A stretch of DNA of 64,000 bases, taken from contig MKUN01000025.1 in assembly GCA_001897835.1 (NCBI GenBank), positions 21,930 to 85,929 on the forward strand, in the 5' to 3' direction. The position numbers and the translations under genes are program-made. Below the pieces are notes generated by a model that was not told the origin of the DNA, searched no databases, and worked only from the letters and a program-made list of their open reading frames with translations. This document shows, one piece after another, positions 17,097-25,277 of this stretch. Each line of letters begins with the position of its first letter. The first letter of the stretch is position 1. Origin of the DNA: Bacteroidetes bacterium 46-16. GTDB taxonomy: Bacteria; Bacteroidota; Bacteroidia; Chitinophagales; Chitinophagaceae.

Positions 17097-18822
17097 ACAG
17101 CTTCTTATCTTTAATTTTTTTATCCAGTTCAGGGGTATCATTACCTTTTTCCTTTGCCTTCTTCCATTGCTCAATAGCTTTATCTGCATCGTTCAGCTTA
17201 TAGTATATGTCGCCTATATGCTCATACAAAGTAGCGTCAGCATTGCCTTTACTGTCGTTTATAGCTTTTTCTATATACTTTTTGGCCTCTTCATACCTCC
17301 CTTTCTTATACAGTATCCAGCCATAGGTATCCAGGTAGGTAGGCTCCTCAGGGCGCAGCTCCAGCGAGCGTTTCGACATCTTTTCAGCCTCATCGAGTCT
17401 TATGCCCCGCTCCGACAGGTAGTAACTGTAATTGTTCAGCATCGTGGCATCATCGGGCTGTAGCGCTATAGCTTTCGAATAGCTGCTGTCCGACTGTGTA
17501 TATTGTTTATCCAGGTAATAAAGATCACCCAGTGTAGAATACATCTCGGCAAGCAGGCCCACATTATTTTCAGGTTGCAGGTCTATAGCACGGTTGATGG
17601 CATTCGCAGCTTTGCCGTATTCCTTTTTGTTCAGGTGGCCCAGGCCATTCATAAAGTGGGCCAGCGCCTGGTTGGGGAAAAGCCTGATCACTTTTTCGCT
17701 GTAATAGATCAGCGAATCAGCGTCCTTTTTTGCCGTATATGCAGACAACAGGCGTTGCCACACATCAAAGTGCGACTGGTCTATCGCCAGTGAGCGTCTG
17801 AATTGTGCTGCTGCGGCCTTCGGTTCGCCCTCCATTACCAGTACCTGGCCGTATATGTCCTGCACCTGTGCATTTTGTGGATGCAATTCAGCAAGCTTAC
17901 CCGCTATCTGCAGCGCTTCCTTTTTCTTCAGGCTGTCATCACCCGCCTCCTGCATCAACTCTATCAGCATACCCATCTGCGATTCTGCATCCAGGTCTTT
18001 ATTCGTCACCAGTTTTTTCAGGTATTCGGTATACTTTACCGTATCATTTGTGCGCCTGTAGTGTTCTGCAATACCCAGCTGTATATCCGGATCGTCAGGC
18101 AGTTCTTCCTGCGCCTTTTTGAATATCTCCATTGCCTTTGCCGGCTCCTTATTGTTCTCATACAGCTCTGCCAGCAATACATAATAGCGCCCATCGCCCG
18201 GGTTATTGTCTATCAGTTGCTGGGTTACTTTCGCCGCATTGTCCAGGTCATTCATCCGCAGGTATATCTGCTGCTTTTGCTGCAGGTAGGCATCATCGTC
18301 GCCTGCTTTCTCTGCCAGCTTATCCAGCATGGCCAGGGCCTCATTATGCTTGCCCGCCCGCTCATAGAGCAGGGCTGCCTTTAGCATATAGTCCTTATTC
18401 TCTTTTTCTTCTTTAGCCAGCTGGCTGTATATAACTGCGGCTTCTTCATACTGGTTATCTATCGCCAGTATATTGGCATATTGGTCTTTATACCACTTAT
18501 TTTTATCATTAAGGGCTATTGCCTTTTTGATATACTCTTTGGCCTTGCCAATATTCTTATCCCGGGCATACAACTGGGCAAGATCGTAATACGGTGCTGC
18601 TTCACCGGGCTTTATAGCCACCACATCCTGCAACAATGTCATAGCCAGCTTATCATCATCCAGCATACGGGCCTTTATGGCATCGTAATAGATAGAATCG
18701 GCCCGCTCATCGTCGGTGATCATGGGCATCTTCAGGTCCTGCCCTTTCGATGAGAAAAAGGCACAGGCTGCAAGCAGTACTGATATTATATGATAAATGC
18801 CGCGCAGGCTCCTCAGGCTCAT
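17089..18822 (-). CDS. Tetratricopeptide-repeat lipoprotein
   Basis: A 577-residue protein made almost wholly of TPR units (about a dozen), for example KPGEAAPYYDLAQLYARDKN and LRPEEPTYLDTYGWILYKKGR, ending in a Lys/Glu-rich helix. The N-terminus has a hydrophobic segment with a lipobox-like LAAC at residues 17-20, so it is probably an outer-membrane or periplasmic lipoprotein acting as a protein-protein scaffold. It is the third gene of a minus-strand operon dut, nucleotidyltransferase, TPR, DUF4292. Its ATG overlaps the preceding stop (ATGA) and its stop overlaps the DUF4292 start. The partner protein is unknown. Confidence 0.86.
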   Translation of the reverse strand: MSLRSLRGIYHIISVLLAACAFFSSKGQDLKMPMITDDERADSIYYDAIKARMLDDDKLAMTLLQDVVAIKPGEAAPYYDLAQLYARDKNIGKAKEYIKKAIALNDKNKWYKDQYANILAIDNQYEEAAVIYSQLAKEEKENKDYMLKAALLYERAGKHNEALAMLDKLAEKAGDDDAYLQQKQQIYLRMNDLDNAAKVTQQLIDNNPGDGRYYVLLAELYENNKEPAKAMEIFKKAQEELPDDPDIQLGIAEHYRRTNDTVKYTEYLKKLVTNKDLDAESQMGMLIELMQEAGDDSLKKKEALQIAGKLAELHPQNAQVQDIYGQVLVMEGEPKAAAAQFRRSLAIDQSHFDVWQRLLSAYTAKKDADSLIYYSEKVIRLFPNQALAHFMNGLGHLNKKEYGKAANAINRAIDLQPENNVGLLAEMYSTLGDLYYLDKQYTQSDSSYSKAIALQPDDATMLNNYSYYLSERGIRLDEAEKMSKRSLELRPEEPTYLDTYGWILYKKGRYEEAKKYIEKAINDSKGNADATLYEHIGDIYYKLNDADKAIEQWKKAKEKGNDTPELDKKIKDKKLYE

Positions 18823-19826
18823 GATTGTGTAGAGAAATCACCAAGACTCAATTCTCCTGGCTTTTCAGTGTAAATTACGTTTTTACCTAATAAAGAGTTC
18901 TCGAAGCCTGCATTTTTAACAACCGTTTGCGCCTGTATAATGCTGTTCGATATCCGTGAATCGGCCACTTGTACACCGTCTTCAAGCGATACGTAAGGGC
19001 CGATCACCGAGTTGATCACCACTACATTCTCGCCGATAAAACAGGGCGCTATGATCACCGAATTGTCTATTTTGGCAGTTGTTGCCAGCATTTGCTCTTT
19101 ATCTTTCTTTATATCCAGTATCCTTTGGTTGGTGTACACGGTCGCATCCTTATTACCACAGTCCAGCCACTCATCCACCTGGTCCATATAAAATTTCACA
19201 CCGGTATTCAGCATATGCTCCATGGCATCTGTTATCTGGTACTCGCCCTTCAGCTTTATATCTTCATCTACCAGGCGCTGCAGTTCTTTTCTCAGCCCCT
19301 CACCATCACGGAAATAATATACACCTATGATCGCCAGGTCTGATACAAATTCTTTAGGCTTTTCCACAAAAGCCGCTATCTCATTATTTGCAGTAAGTTT
19401 TACCACACCGAAGGCCGATGGGTCATCCACGCGCTGTGTCCACACGATTGCATCCTTGCTGGTATCTATGCTAAAGGTTGCTTTGAATAACGTATCGGCG
19501 AAGGCGATGAACACGTTGCCCTTAAGGCTATCTGCCGCACAGAGTATGGCATGTGCCGTGCCCAGTGCCTGCTCCTGGTAACATATCCGGCCTTTTGCAC
19601 CCAGCGCTTCAGCTACTTTGCAAAGGTGGGCTTCCACCTCTTTGCCAAAACCCGGCCCTATGATGAAGGCTATCTCATCCACCTTTTCATTGCAGGTGGC
19701 CACTATATCTTCCACAAGGCGCTGCACTATGGGTTTGCCTGCAATGGGTATCAATGGTTTGGGAGTGGTCAATGTATGCGGGCGCATTCTTTTGCCCATA
19801 CCCGCCATCGGAATAATTATGTTCAT
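18819..19826 (-). CDS. Sugar-phosphate nucleotidyltransferase with left-handed beta-helix tail
   Basis: A 335-residue NDP-sugar pyrophosphorylase-like protein. The nucleotide-binding signature PMAGMGKRMRPHTLTTPKPL is at the N-terminus (G8-R14, K23) and the metal-binding aspartate is in IAFADTLF. A lysine in FVEKPKEF contacts the sugar phosphate. The C-terminal about 80 residues are hexapeptide-like (VIIAPCFIGENVVVINSVIG), forming a left-handed beta-helix. The family activates sugar-1-phosphates with dTTP or UTP; the exact sugar cannot be told. It lies 49 bases after dut and overlaps the TPR gene by four bases. Confidence 0.85.
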   Translation of the reverse strand: MNIIIPMAGMGKRMRPHTLTTPKPLIPIAGKPIVQRLVEDIVATCNEKVDEIAFIIGPGFGKEVEAHLCKVAEALGAKGRICYQEQALGTAHAILCAADSLKGNVFIAFADTLFKATFSIDTSKDAIVWTQRVDDPSAFGVVKLTANNEIAAFVEKPKEFVSDLAIIGVYYFRDGEGLRKELQRLVDEDIKLKGEYQITDAMEHMLNTGVKFYMDQVDEWLDCGNKDATVYTNQRILDIKKDKEQMLATTAKIDNSVIIAPCFIGENVVVINSVIGPYVSLEDGVQVADSRISNSIIQAQTVVKNAGFENSLLGKNVIYTEKPGELSLGDFSTQS

Positions 19827-19875
19827 GAATCTTTCTTATTTGTAATTATATTATACTGATAAGGCCATGCTTTCA

Positions 19876-20316
19876 CTAATGCGTGCCCGAGTGCCCGAAA
19901 CCTCCGGCACCCCGTTCTGTCGTTTCCAGTTCTTCTTTTAATATCCATTCCGCCCGCTCATGCCTGGCGATCACCATTTGCGCTATACGCTCGCCATCGC
20001 TAAGTTCCTGTACCTCCGTACTGAGGTTGATGACCGGAACCATTATTTCACCCCGGTAATCGCTGTCGATAGTGCCGGGTGTATTCACGAGGCTGATACC
20101 ACGCTTAATGGCCAGCCCGCTGCGGGGCCTTATTTGCGCTTCATACCCTTCGGGCAGCGCTATAAACAAACCGGTAGGTATCAGCTTTCGCTCCATGGGT
20201 TGTAAACTTACAGGCTCCTGCAGCCATGCCCTCAGGTCCATACCTGCCGATCCTTTTGTCTGGTATTCAGGCAGTTGATGCGGCGATTTGTTAACAATAG
20301 ATATATCTACACCCAT
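19876..20316 (-). CDS. dut: Deoxyuridine 5'-triphosphate nucleotidohydrolase
   Basis: A 146-residue trimeric dUTPase that hydrolyses dUTP to dUMP, keeping uracil out of DNA and supplying dTMP synthesis. All five family motifs are present in order: [20 protein letters not shown], the uracil-binding [20 protein letters not shown] and the C-terminal [10 protein letters not shown] that closes over the substrate. I start it at 20316 ([10 protein letters not shown]). A longer in-frame ATG at 20343 lies upstream of the perfect -7 box at 20327-20335 and would not be transcribed. First gene of the four-gene operon running to 16251. Confidence 0.95.
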   Translation of the reverse strand: MGVDISIVNKSPHQLPEYQTKGSAGMDLRAWLQEPVSLQPMERKLIPTGLFIALPEGYEAQIRPRSGLAIKRGISLVNTPGTIDSDYRGEIMVPVINLSTEVQELSDGERIAQMVIARHERAEWILKEELETTERGAGGFGHSGTH

Positions 20317-20326
20317 AAATATGTGC

Positions 20327-20335
20327 GCAAAGGTA
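20327..20335 (-). promoter_or_regulatory. -7 promoter box of the dut operon
   Basis: On the minus strand TACCTTTGC matches TAnnTTTG exactly and ends ten bases before the dut ATG, giving a leader of only a few bases. No good TTG is found at 19 bases upstream. Confidence 0.6.
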
Positions 20336-20490
20336 AGCAGCAATCTATAAAAAATACTACCCCTTTTCCTGCAATGGCAGCTATAAAAGTATACATAGCC
20401 AGTGGCAATGTTTTTATACTTATTGTTAAAGCTTGATTACATTATTATTAATACCCATCCAAATACTGAGGAAAAGCAGGCAGGAATAGT

Positions 20491-20498
20491 TAATTTTG
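20491..20498 (+). promoter_or_regulatory. -7 promoter box of the GH3-family gene
   Basis: TAATTTTG, an exact TAnnTTTG box 41 bases before the ATG at 20540. No matching -33 TTG at the usual distance. Confidence 0.5.
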
Positions 20499-20539
20499 TA
20501 CACTGTTAAGATATAAAAAAATATTAAGGCGAAAGGGAA

Positions 20540-22093
20540 ATGGCATTGTTAGGAAATCTTATTGCACGTTCATTGGAAGTGAGGAAGAAATTCCGCCTCC
20601 CCGTGGCATCACCTATTACTTACCAGCGGCACACACTCCGCCAGTTGCTCGAAAGAGGGCAATACACCACATTCGGAAAACATTACGGTTTTGAAAATAT
20701 ACTTGGGCAGGAAATAGATTTTGTAAAAGCCTTCCGCGAGCGCGTACCTGTTTATACCTACAACGAGATGTATAAACAATGGTGGTATCGCTGCCAGGAA
20801 GGAGAAGAAAATGTTACCTGGCCGGGTAAGGTAAAATATTTTGCCCTCAGCTCCGGCACATCCGAAGCCGCCAGCAAGCACATACCTGTTACGCAGGATA
20901 TGATACGCTCCATCAAGAAGGTAGGCTTCAAACAGCTCTACAGCATGACCGATTTCAAGGTTCCCGCTTCGGCTTTTGGCAAGGGTATCCTGATGCTTGG
21001 GGGCACTACTTCCCTCTTTGAGCGGGGCGAATATTATGAGGGCGACATGAGTGGCATAAGCGCCAAGAACATGCCTCGCTGGATGTCGTCCCTGCTGTAT
21101 AAGCCGGGTCAGCGCATATCGCGCCGTCCCAAATGGGAAGACCGCATCAAGCATATAGTACGCAATGCCCGCAAGTGGGACGTAGGCACTATATGCGGTG
21201 TGCCTGCATGGGTGCAGATCGTGCTCGAAGAGGTCATCAAATACCATAATGTAAAGAACATACACGAGGTATGGCCCAACCTTACCATTTATATACATGG
21301 CGGAGTGTCTTTTGAGCCTTACCGCGAAAGCTTTAAGAAACTGCTGGGCAAGCCCATCAGGTTCATAGAAACTTATATGGCCTCTGAGGGCTCCTTCGGT
21401 TTCCAGGCACGCCCGGGCGCTCCCGGTATCAAGCTCGTGCTCAATGCAGGCATTTTTTATGAGTTCGTGCCCTTTACACCAGAGAACTTTGATGAAGATG
21501 GCAACCCCAAGGCCAATCCCCTCACCTATACCATTGATGAGGTAAAAGAGAATACCAATTATGCAGTGATGATAAGCACCTGTTCGGGTGCATGGCGCTA
21601 CGTGATCGGCGATGTAGTGCGTTTTGCCAATGCAAAAGAATACGAGATCATCATAGTAGGCCGTACCAAACAATTCCTCAGCCTCTGCGGTGAGCATATG
21701 TCTGTGGACAATATGAACAAGGCGATAGACACCGTAGCTAAAAAACTGAACATCACGATCCGCGAGTTCACTGTGGCAGGCTTTAAATATGATAACCTTT
21801 TTGCCCACCGCTGGTATATAGGCTGCGACGATCCCAATGTAGATGCGGGGGAAGTACGCCAGCTCCTCGACGATACGCTTTGCAAGATCAACGATGACTA
21901 TGCCGTGGAGCGCACATCGGCCCTCAAAGAAGTATTTGTAGAGATCATACCCAACAAGGTATTTTACGATTACCTGCGCAATAAAGGCAAGGAAGGTGCT
22001 ATGAATAAATTTCCCCGTGTACTCAAAGGCCAGCAATTACAGGACTGGGAAGCTTTTGTGAGCAAACAGGGACTGATGTTACACCACAGCTAA
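20540..22093 (+). CDS. GH3-family acyl-adenylate-forming protein
   Basis: A 517-residue member of the GH3 branch of the ANL (acyl-adenylate) superfamily, known in plants for conjugating amino acids to auxin and jasmonate. Bacterial members have unproven substrates. The phosphate-binding loop is seen as YFALSSGTSEAASKHIPVT, and a later adenylate-contact region as FIETYMASEGSFGFQ. The hinge region before the C-terminal lid is GDVVRFANAKEYEIIIVGRTKQFLSLCGEHMS. The length is close to the bacterial family norm and nothing is missing. It is a single-gene unit with a promoter box at 20491-20498. The biological substrate is unknown. Confidence 0.88.
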   Translation: MALLGNLIARSLEVRKKFRLPVASPITYQRHTLRQLLERGQYTTFGKHYGFENILGQEIDFVKAFRERVPVYTYNEMYKQWWYRCQEGEENVTWPGKVKYFALSSGTSEAASKHIPVTQDMIRSIKKVGFKQLYSMTDFKVPASAFGKGILMLGGTTSLFERGEYYEGDMSGISAKNMPRWMSSLLYKPGQRISRRPKWEDRIKHIVRNARKWDVGTICGVPAWVQIVLEEVIKYHNVKNIHEVWPNLTIYIHGGVSFEPYRESFKKLLGKPIRFIETYMASEGSFGFQARPGAPGIKLVLNAGIFYEFVPFTPENFDEDGNPKANPLTYTIDEVKENTNYAVMISTCSGAWRYVIGDVVRFANAKEYEIIIVGRTKQFLSLCGEHMSVDNMNKAIDTVAKKLNITIREFTVAGFKYDNLFAHRWYIGCDDPNVDAGEVRQLLDDTLCKINDDYAVERTSALKEVFVEIIPNKVFYDYLRNKGKEGAMNKFPRVLKGQQLQDWEAFVSKQGLMLHHS

Positions 22094-22151
22094 TGCTGCG
22101 GGTGCATGAACTTGCAACAAATTAAGAATACGGTATCCATAGGCTAACTTA

Positions 22152-22159
22152 TAATTTTG
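22152..22159 (+). promoter_or_regulatory. -7 promoter box of the PAS kinase operon
   Basis: TAATTTTG, an exact TAnnTTTG box about 100 bases before the GTG start at 22261. This would give a long untranslated leader with no clear structure. Confidence 0.45.
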
Positions 22160-22260
22160 TTTATTTTTAGTCCGTATAATGCGGGGATACTTAAACAAAA
22201 TTCCAGCATACACACAGAGGCCATATTATAGGCATGGGATAACAAACCAGTATATCCGGG

Positions 22261-23487
22261 GTGGAAAATCAAATACATAACCAGGAGTTCGAAGCACTGT
22301 TCAACAATGCTGCTATAGGTATTATCATTGTTGATGAAGCAGGCGAAATAGTACTGGCCAATAATTTTGCGCTGAAACAGTTTGGTTACAACGACGGAGA
22401 ATTACTGCACCAGAAGATCGAAGTGCTCATACCACAGCGATATACCGGCAGGCACGAACAGCACAGGACCAATTATCACGGTGCAGGTGCACACAGCAGG
22501 CCTATGGGCACGGGCATGGACCTTTATGCCATAAAAAAGAGTGGCGAAGAGTTCCCCGTGGAGGTAAGCCTGAGTTCATACAATGCCAAAGACAAAAAGT
22601 ATGCTATAGCCTTCATAAGCGATATCACCATACGGAAACGCTCCGAAGAAGCACTCATTAACCTCAATGCCGAACTGGAAGAAAAAGTGAAAGAGCGCAC
22701 CCGATCGCTCAGCGAAACGGTAAAGCAACTCAACCAAAGAATTAAAGAAGCCGAGGAGAAGGACAACCAGTTAAGGGCCGCCCTTGAAAAAGAAAAGGAA
22801 CTGAACGAATTGAAATCCAAATTCGTCTCTCTTGCTTCACACGAATTCCGTACTCCACTTAGTACGGTATTATCATCAGCATACCTCGTCTCGAAATATG
22901 AGACAGCAGAGGACCATCCCAAACGCGAAAAACACCTGCAGCGCATCGTATCCAGCGTCAACATGCTTACCGACATACTGAATGATTTCCTCTCCGTCGG
23001 CAAGATCGAAGAAGGCAGGATACAGGTGCGCATCAGCGAATTTAATATACAGGACCTGGTAAAGGGTCTTATAAACGAGTTGCAGCCCATACAAAAGAAG
23101 GGCCAAAAGATCGTATATACGCATACCGGCAACGAGCACATCATGCTCGATCCATCTTTGTTCAAGCACATCATTATGAACCTCCTCTCCAATGCCATAA
23201 AATTTTCACCGGAGCATAGCGAGATCGATCTTATTACAACACATAACAACAAACAATTAAAACTCTCAGTGGCTGATAAAGGCATGGGCATATCAAAGGA
23301 AGACCAGGAACACCTTTTCGAGCGCTTTTTCAGGGGCCATAATGTCACCAATATACAGGGTACGGGCCTTGGCCTGCATATAGTGGGCAAGTATGCCGAA
23401 CTGCTCAATGGTGTAGTGACCTGCAACAGCGAGATAAACAAAGGGACAGAATTTATTATTACTTTTAATCTAAACCAGGAGCAATGA
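22261..23487 (+). CDS. PAS-domain sensor histidine kinase
   Basis: A 408-residue soluble histidine kinase without membrane segments. Residues about 8-128 form one PAS domain; residues 130-190 are a coiled-coil linker. The HisKA domain has the phospho-accepting histidine in SHEFRTP (His194), and the ATPase domain has the N box IMNLLSNAIKF, G1 DKGMGI and G2 GTGLGL. The PAS sequence is of the FixL/DosP-like type: RH at 64-65 lines up with the haem-ligand histidine region of FixL and Met86 with the distal-side position. Haem binding is possible but unproven. The start is GTG at 22261. The gene overlaps the response regulator by four bases, so they form one two-component unit. Cytosolic sensing of a diffusible signal is inferred. 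Confidence 0.9.
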   Translation: MENQIHNQEFEALFNNAAIGIIIVDEAGEIVLANNFALKQFGYNDGELLHQKIEVLIPQRYTGRHEQHRTNYHGAGAHSRPMGTGMDLYAIKKSGEEFPVEVSLSSYNAKDKKYAIAFISDITIRKRSEEALINLNAELEEKVKERTRSLSETVKQLNQRIKEAEEKDNQLRAALEKEKELNELKSKFVSLASHEFRTPLSTVLSSAYLVSKYETAEDHPKREKHLQRIVSSVNMLTDILNDFLSVGKIEEGRIQVRISEFNIQDLVKGLINELQPIQKKGQKIVYTHTGNEHIMLDPSLFKHIIMNLLSNAIKFSPEHSEIDLITTHNNKQLKLSVADKGMGISKEDQEHLFERFFRGHNVTNIQGTGLGLHIVGKYAELLNGVVTCNSEINKGTEFIITFNLNQEQ

Positions 23488-24542
23488 AAACGGTACTGCT
23501 CATAGAAGACAATAACGATATCCGCGAGAACATGGCGGAGATACTGGAACTGGCCGGCTATAAGGTATTCACTGCCGAGAATGGCAAGGTAGGTGTTGAA
23601 GTGGCACAGGAAGAGAAACCCGACCTGATCGTCTGCGACATCATGATGCCTGTACTCGACGGTTATGGCGTGATACACATGCTGCAGAAAAATCCCGATC
23701 TACAGCATACGCCTTTCATCTTCCTGACGGCAAAAGCCGAACGTGCCGAGATACGCAAGGGTATGGAACTGGGTGCCGATGATTATATTACCAAGCCTTT
23801 TGACGGCACCGAACTGCTCAATGCCATAGAAAGCAGGCTGCGCAAGGCTGAGGTTTTACGCAAAGACATACCTAAAGGGCTTGAAGGCATCAATTCGCTT
23901 TTAAGCACCATCAGCGGCACTGCAGCCATAGAGCAGTTCATCAAAGACAGGTCAACCACGAAATACAAGAAAAAACAGGCTATCTATACAGAAGGCAATC
24001 ACGCTACCCGCCTTTATTATATAGAAAAAGGGAAAGTAAAAGTGTACAGGATGAATGATGATGGCAAAGAGCTTATCACCGACCTGTATGGCGAAGGCGA
24101 ATTCCTCGGTTATAGCACCCTGCTGGAAGGCAGCGTGTATAAAGAAACCGCTGAGGCACTGGAAGAATGCGAGATAGCCGCTATACCCCGCTCAGAATTT
24201 GACGAACTGGTGAACAGCAACAAAGAAGTGCTGCAAAAATTCGTTCAGCTATTGGTGAACAATGTGCAGGAAAAAGAACAACAACTACTGAAACTGGCCT
24301 ACAGCTCGCTGCGCAAAAAAGTAGCCGACACGCTCATCATGCTCAGCAAAAAATACAACCAGGCCAATAAAGAGCATTTTACTATTGATATCAGTCGCGA
24401 AAATCTTGCCCACATTGCTGGCACCGCTAAAGAATCCCTGATACGCACCTTAAGCGATTTTAAAGACGAAAAGCTGATTGATATACAACAGGGTGACATA
24501 GTGCTGCTCAACCAAAAGAAACTGGAGAATATGGTCAACTGA
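23484..24542 (+). CDS. Response regulator with receiver and Crp/Fnr-type DNA-binding domains
   Basis: A 352-residue fusion. Residues 1-122 are a CheY-like receiver with acidic pocket E8-D9, phospho-acceptor Asp52 (IVCDIMMP), and the KPFDG lysine near 101. Residues about 150-270 are a cyclic-nucleotide-binding-type beta barrel (KKKQAIYTEGNHATRLYYI, GEFLGYSTLL), followed by a long helix. Residues about 275-350 are a Crp-type winged helix-turn-helix (SRENLAHIAGTAKESLIRTL). No Fnr-style N-terminal cysteine cluster is present, so oxygen would not be sensed by an iron-sulfur cluster here. Phosphorylation by the kinase encoded just upstream is the likely input. The gene faces hemN and the cbb3 oxidase operon, a classic Fnr-family target; regulation of that operon is inferred. 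Confidence 0.9.
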   Translation: MKTVLLIEDNNDIRENMAEILELAGYKVFTAENGKVGVEVAQEEKPDLIVCDIMMPVLDGYGVIHMLQKNPDLQHTPFIFLTAKAERAEIRKGMELGADDYITKPFDGTELLNAIESRLRKAEVLRKDIPKGLEGINSLLSTISGTAAIEQFIKDRSTTKYKKKQAIYTEGNHATRLYYIEKGKVKVYRMNDDGKELITDLYGEGEFLGYSTLLEGSVYKETAEALEECEIAAIPRSEFDELVNSNKEVLQKFVQLLVNNVQEKEQQLLKLAYSSLRKKVADTLIMLSKKYNQANKEHFTIDISRENLAHIAGTAKESLIRTLSDFKDEKLIDIQQGDIVLLNQKKLENMVN

Positions 24543-24587
24543 TTGATAACAGGCTACTCTTCAGCATATCTCACATTTGCTTTAAAA

Positions 24588-24780
24588 AACATTTATTAAA
24601 CCAGCTTACCACTTCGGGGCACCCTGTTTATAGCCTTGAGAAGTATTGGGTATATAGCTCCACAAGAGCGACATCTAACTAAAAAACATTCACTAAACCA
24701 GCTTAGCCCCTTCGGGGCAACCTGTTTATAGCCTTGGGAAGTATTGGATATTATAGCTCCATAGGAGCGACCTGTAACTA
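24588..24780. repeat. Two-copy palindrome-bearing intergenic repeat (about 96 bp each)
   Basis: Two direct copies, 24588-24683 and 24684-24780, each with a short palindrome near CCCCTTCGGGG, the core ACCTGTTTATAGCCTTG, and a second palindrome of the form GCTCCATAGGAGC. Copy 1 is more degenerate. The first half shares the element CCCCTT..GGGG..CACCTGTTTATAG with the five-copy array at 33183-33704, so both belong to one REP-like family. There is no gene in this stretch. Confidence 0.8.
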
Positions 24781-24797
24781 TTAAGCGCAATATCTGC

Positions 24798-25175
24798 TTA
24801 CAATATCTCGGAAAGATATTTGTTGAATTCAAACTTCAGCCGGCTGAACTCCTTTTCCATTTTGCTCATATCCACGCGTAATCGTTCATGCTTTGCCAGC
24901 CAGTCAAGATCAATATTATCATTGGTCCACTGGGTGTTGATACCCTGGCTTTCCGTAGCTATATCATGACGCAGCAAAGCGATCACAGCATCTTTATTTA
25001 AAAAATTATTTTGGAAATATTCCACCTGCTCCAGCAGGGTCTGTTCCAGCTTATCCCGTACTATCTCAGCGAGGCGATTTTTCAGGTACACGTTCTCCTG
25101 CTGCATGTAATCCAGCGTGCGGATCCATGTGCCGTTCTCATGCCTGTATTGCTTTATTTTGCTGTTATCGCCCAT
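24798..25175 (-). CDS. Hypothetical helical protein
   Basis: A 125-residue protein not matched to a known family. It is highly charged and predicted to be almost entirely helical: two stretches (ENVYLKNRLAEIVRDKLEQT and MSKMEKEFSRLKFEFNKYL) have heptad-like spacing. The pattern suggests a small coiled-coil cytosolic protein; there is no signal peptide or membrane segment. The start at 25175 (MGDNSKIKQY) is chosen over a start four codons upstream that would add MYMY. It is convergent with the response regulator across the repeat pair. Codon use resembles that of its neighbours, so it is probably a real gene. Confidence 0.65.
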   Translation of the reverse strand: MGDNSKIKQYRHENGTWIRTLDYMQQENVYLKNRLAEIVRDKLEQTLLEQVEYFQNNFLNKDAVIALLRHDIATESQGINTQWTNDNIDLDWLAKHERLRVDMSKMEKEFSRLKFEFNKYLSEIL

Positions 25176-25277
25176 GTACATATACACCTTACCACTTTTT
25201 TAACGCTCCCCGTAAAATTATCCTTGCATAACATCCTTATTAATAACGAAGGTCAATCTAAAAACTGACGTATATCA

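Noticed and set aside
20609..22036. 475-codon open frame antisense to the GH3 gene
   Set aside because: It is the mirror of a well-supported coding sequence; its translation has no family resemblance or sensible composition.
24596..24832. 78-codon minus-strand frame after the response regulator
   Set aside because: It covers the two-copy REP-like repeat and shows the repeated peptide pattern expected of translated repeats.
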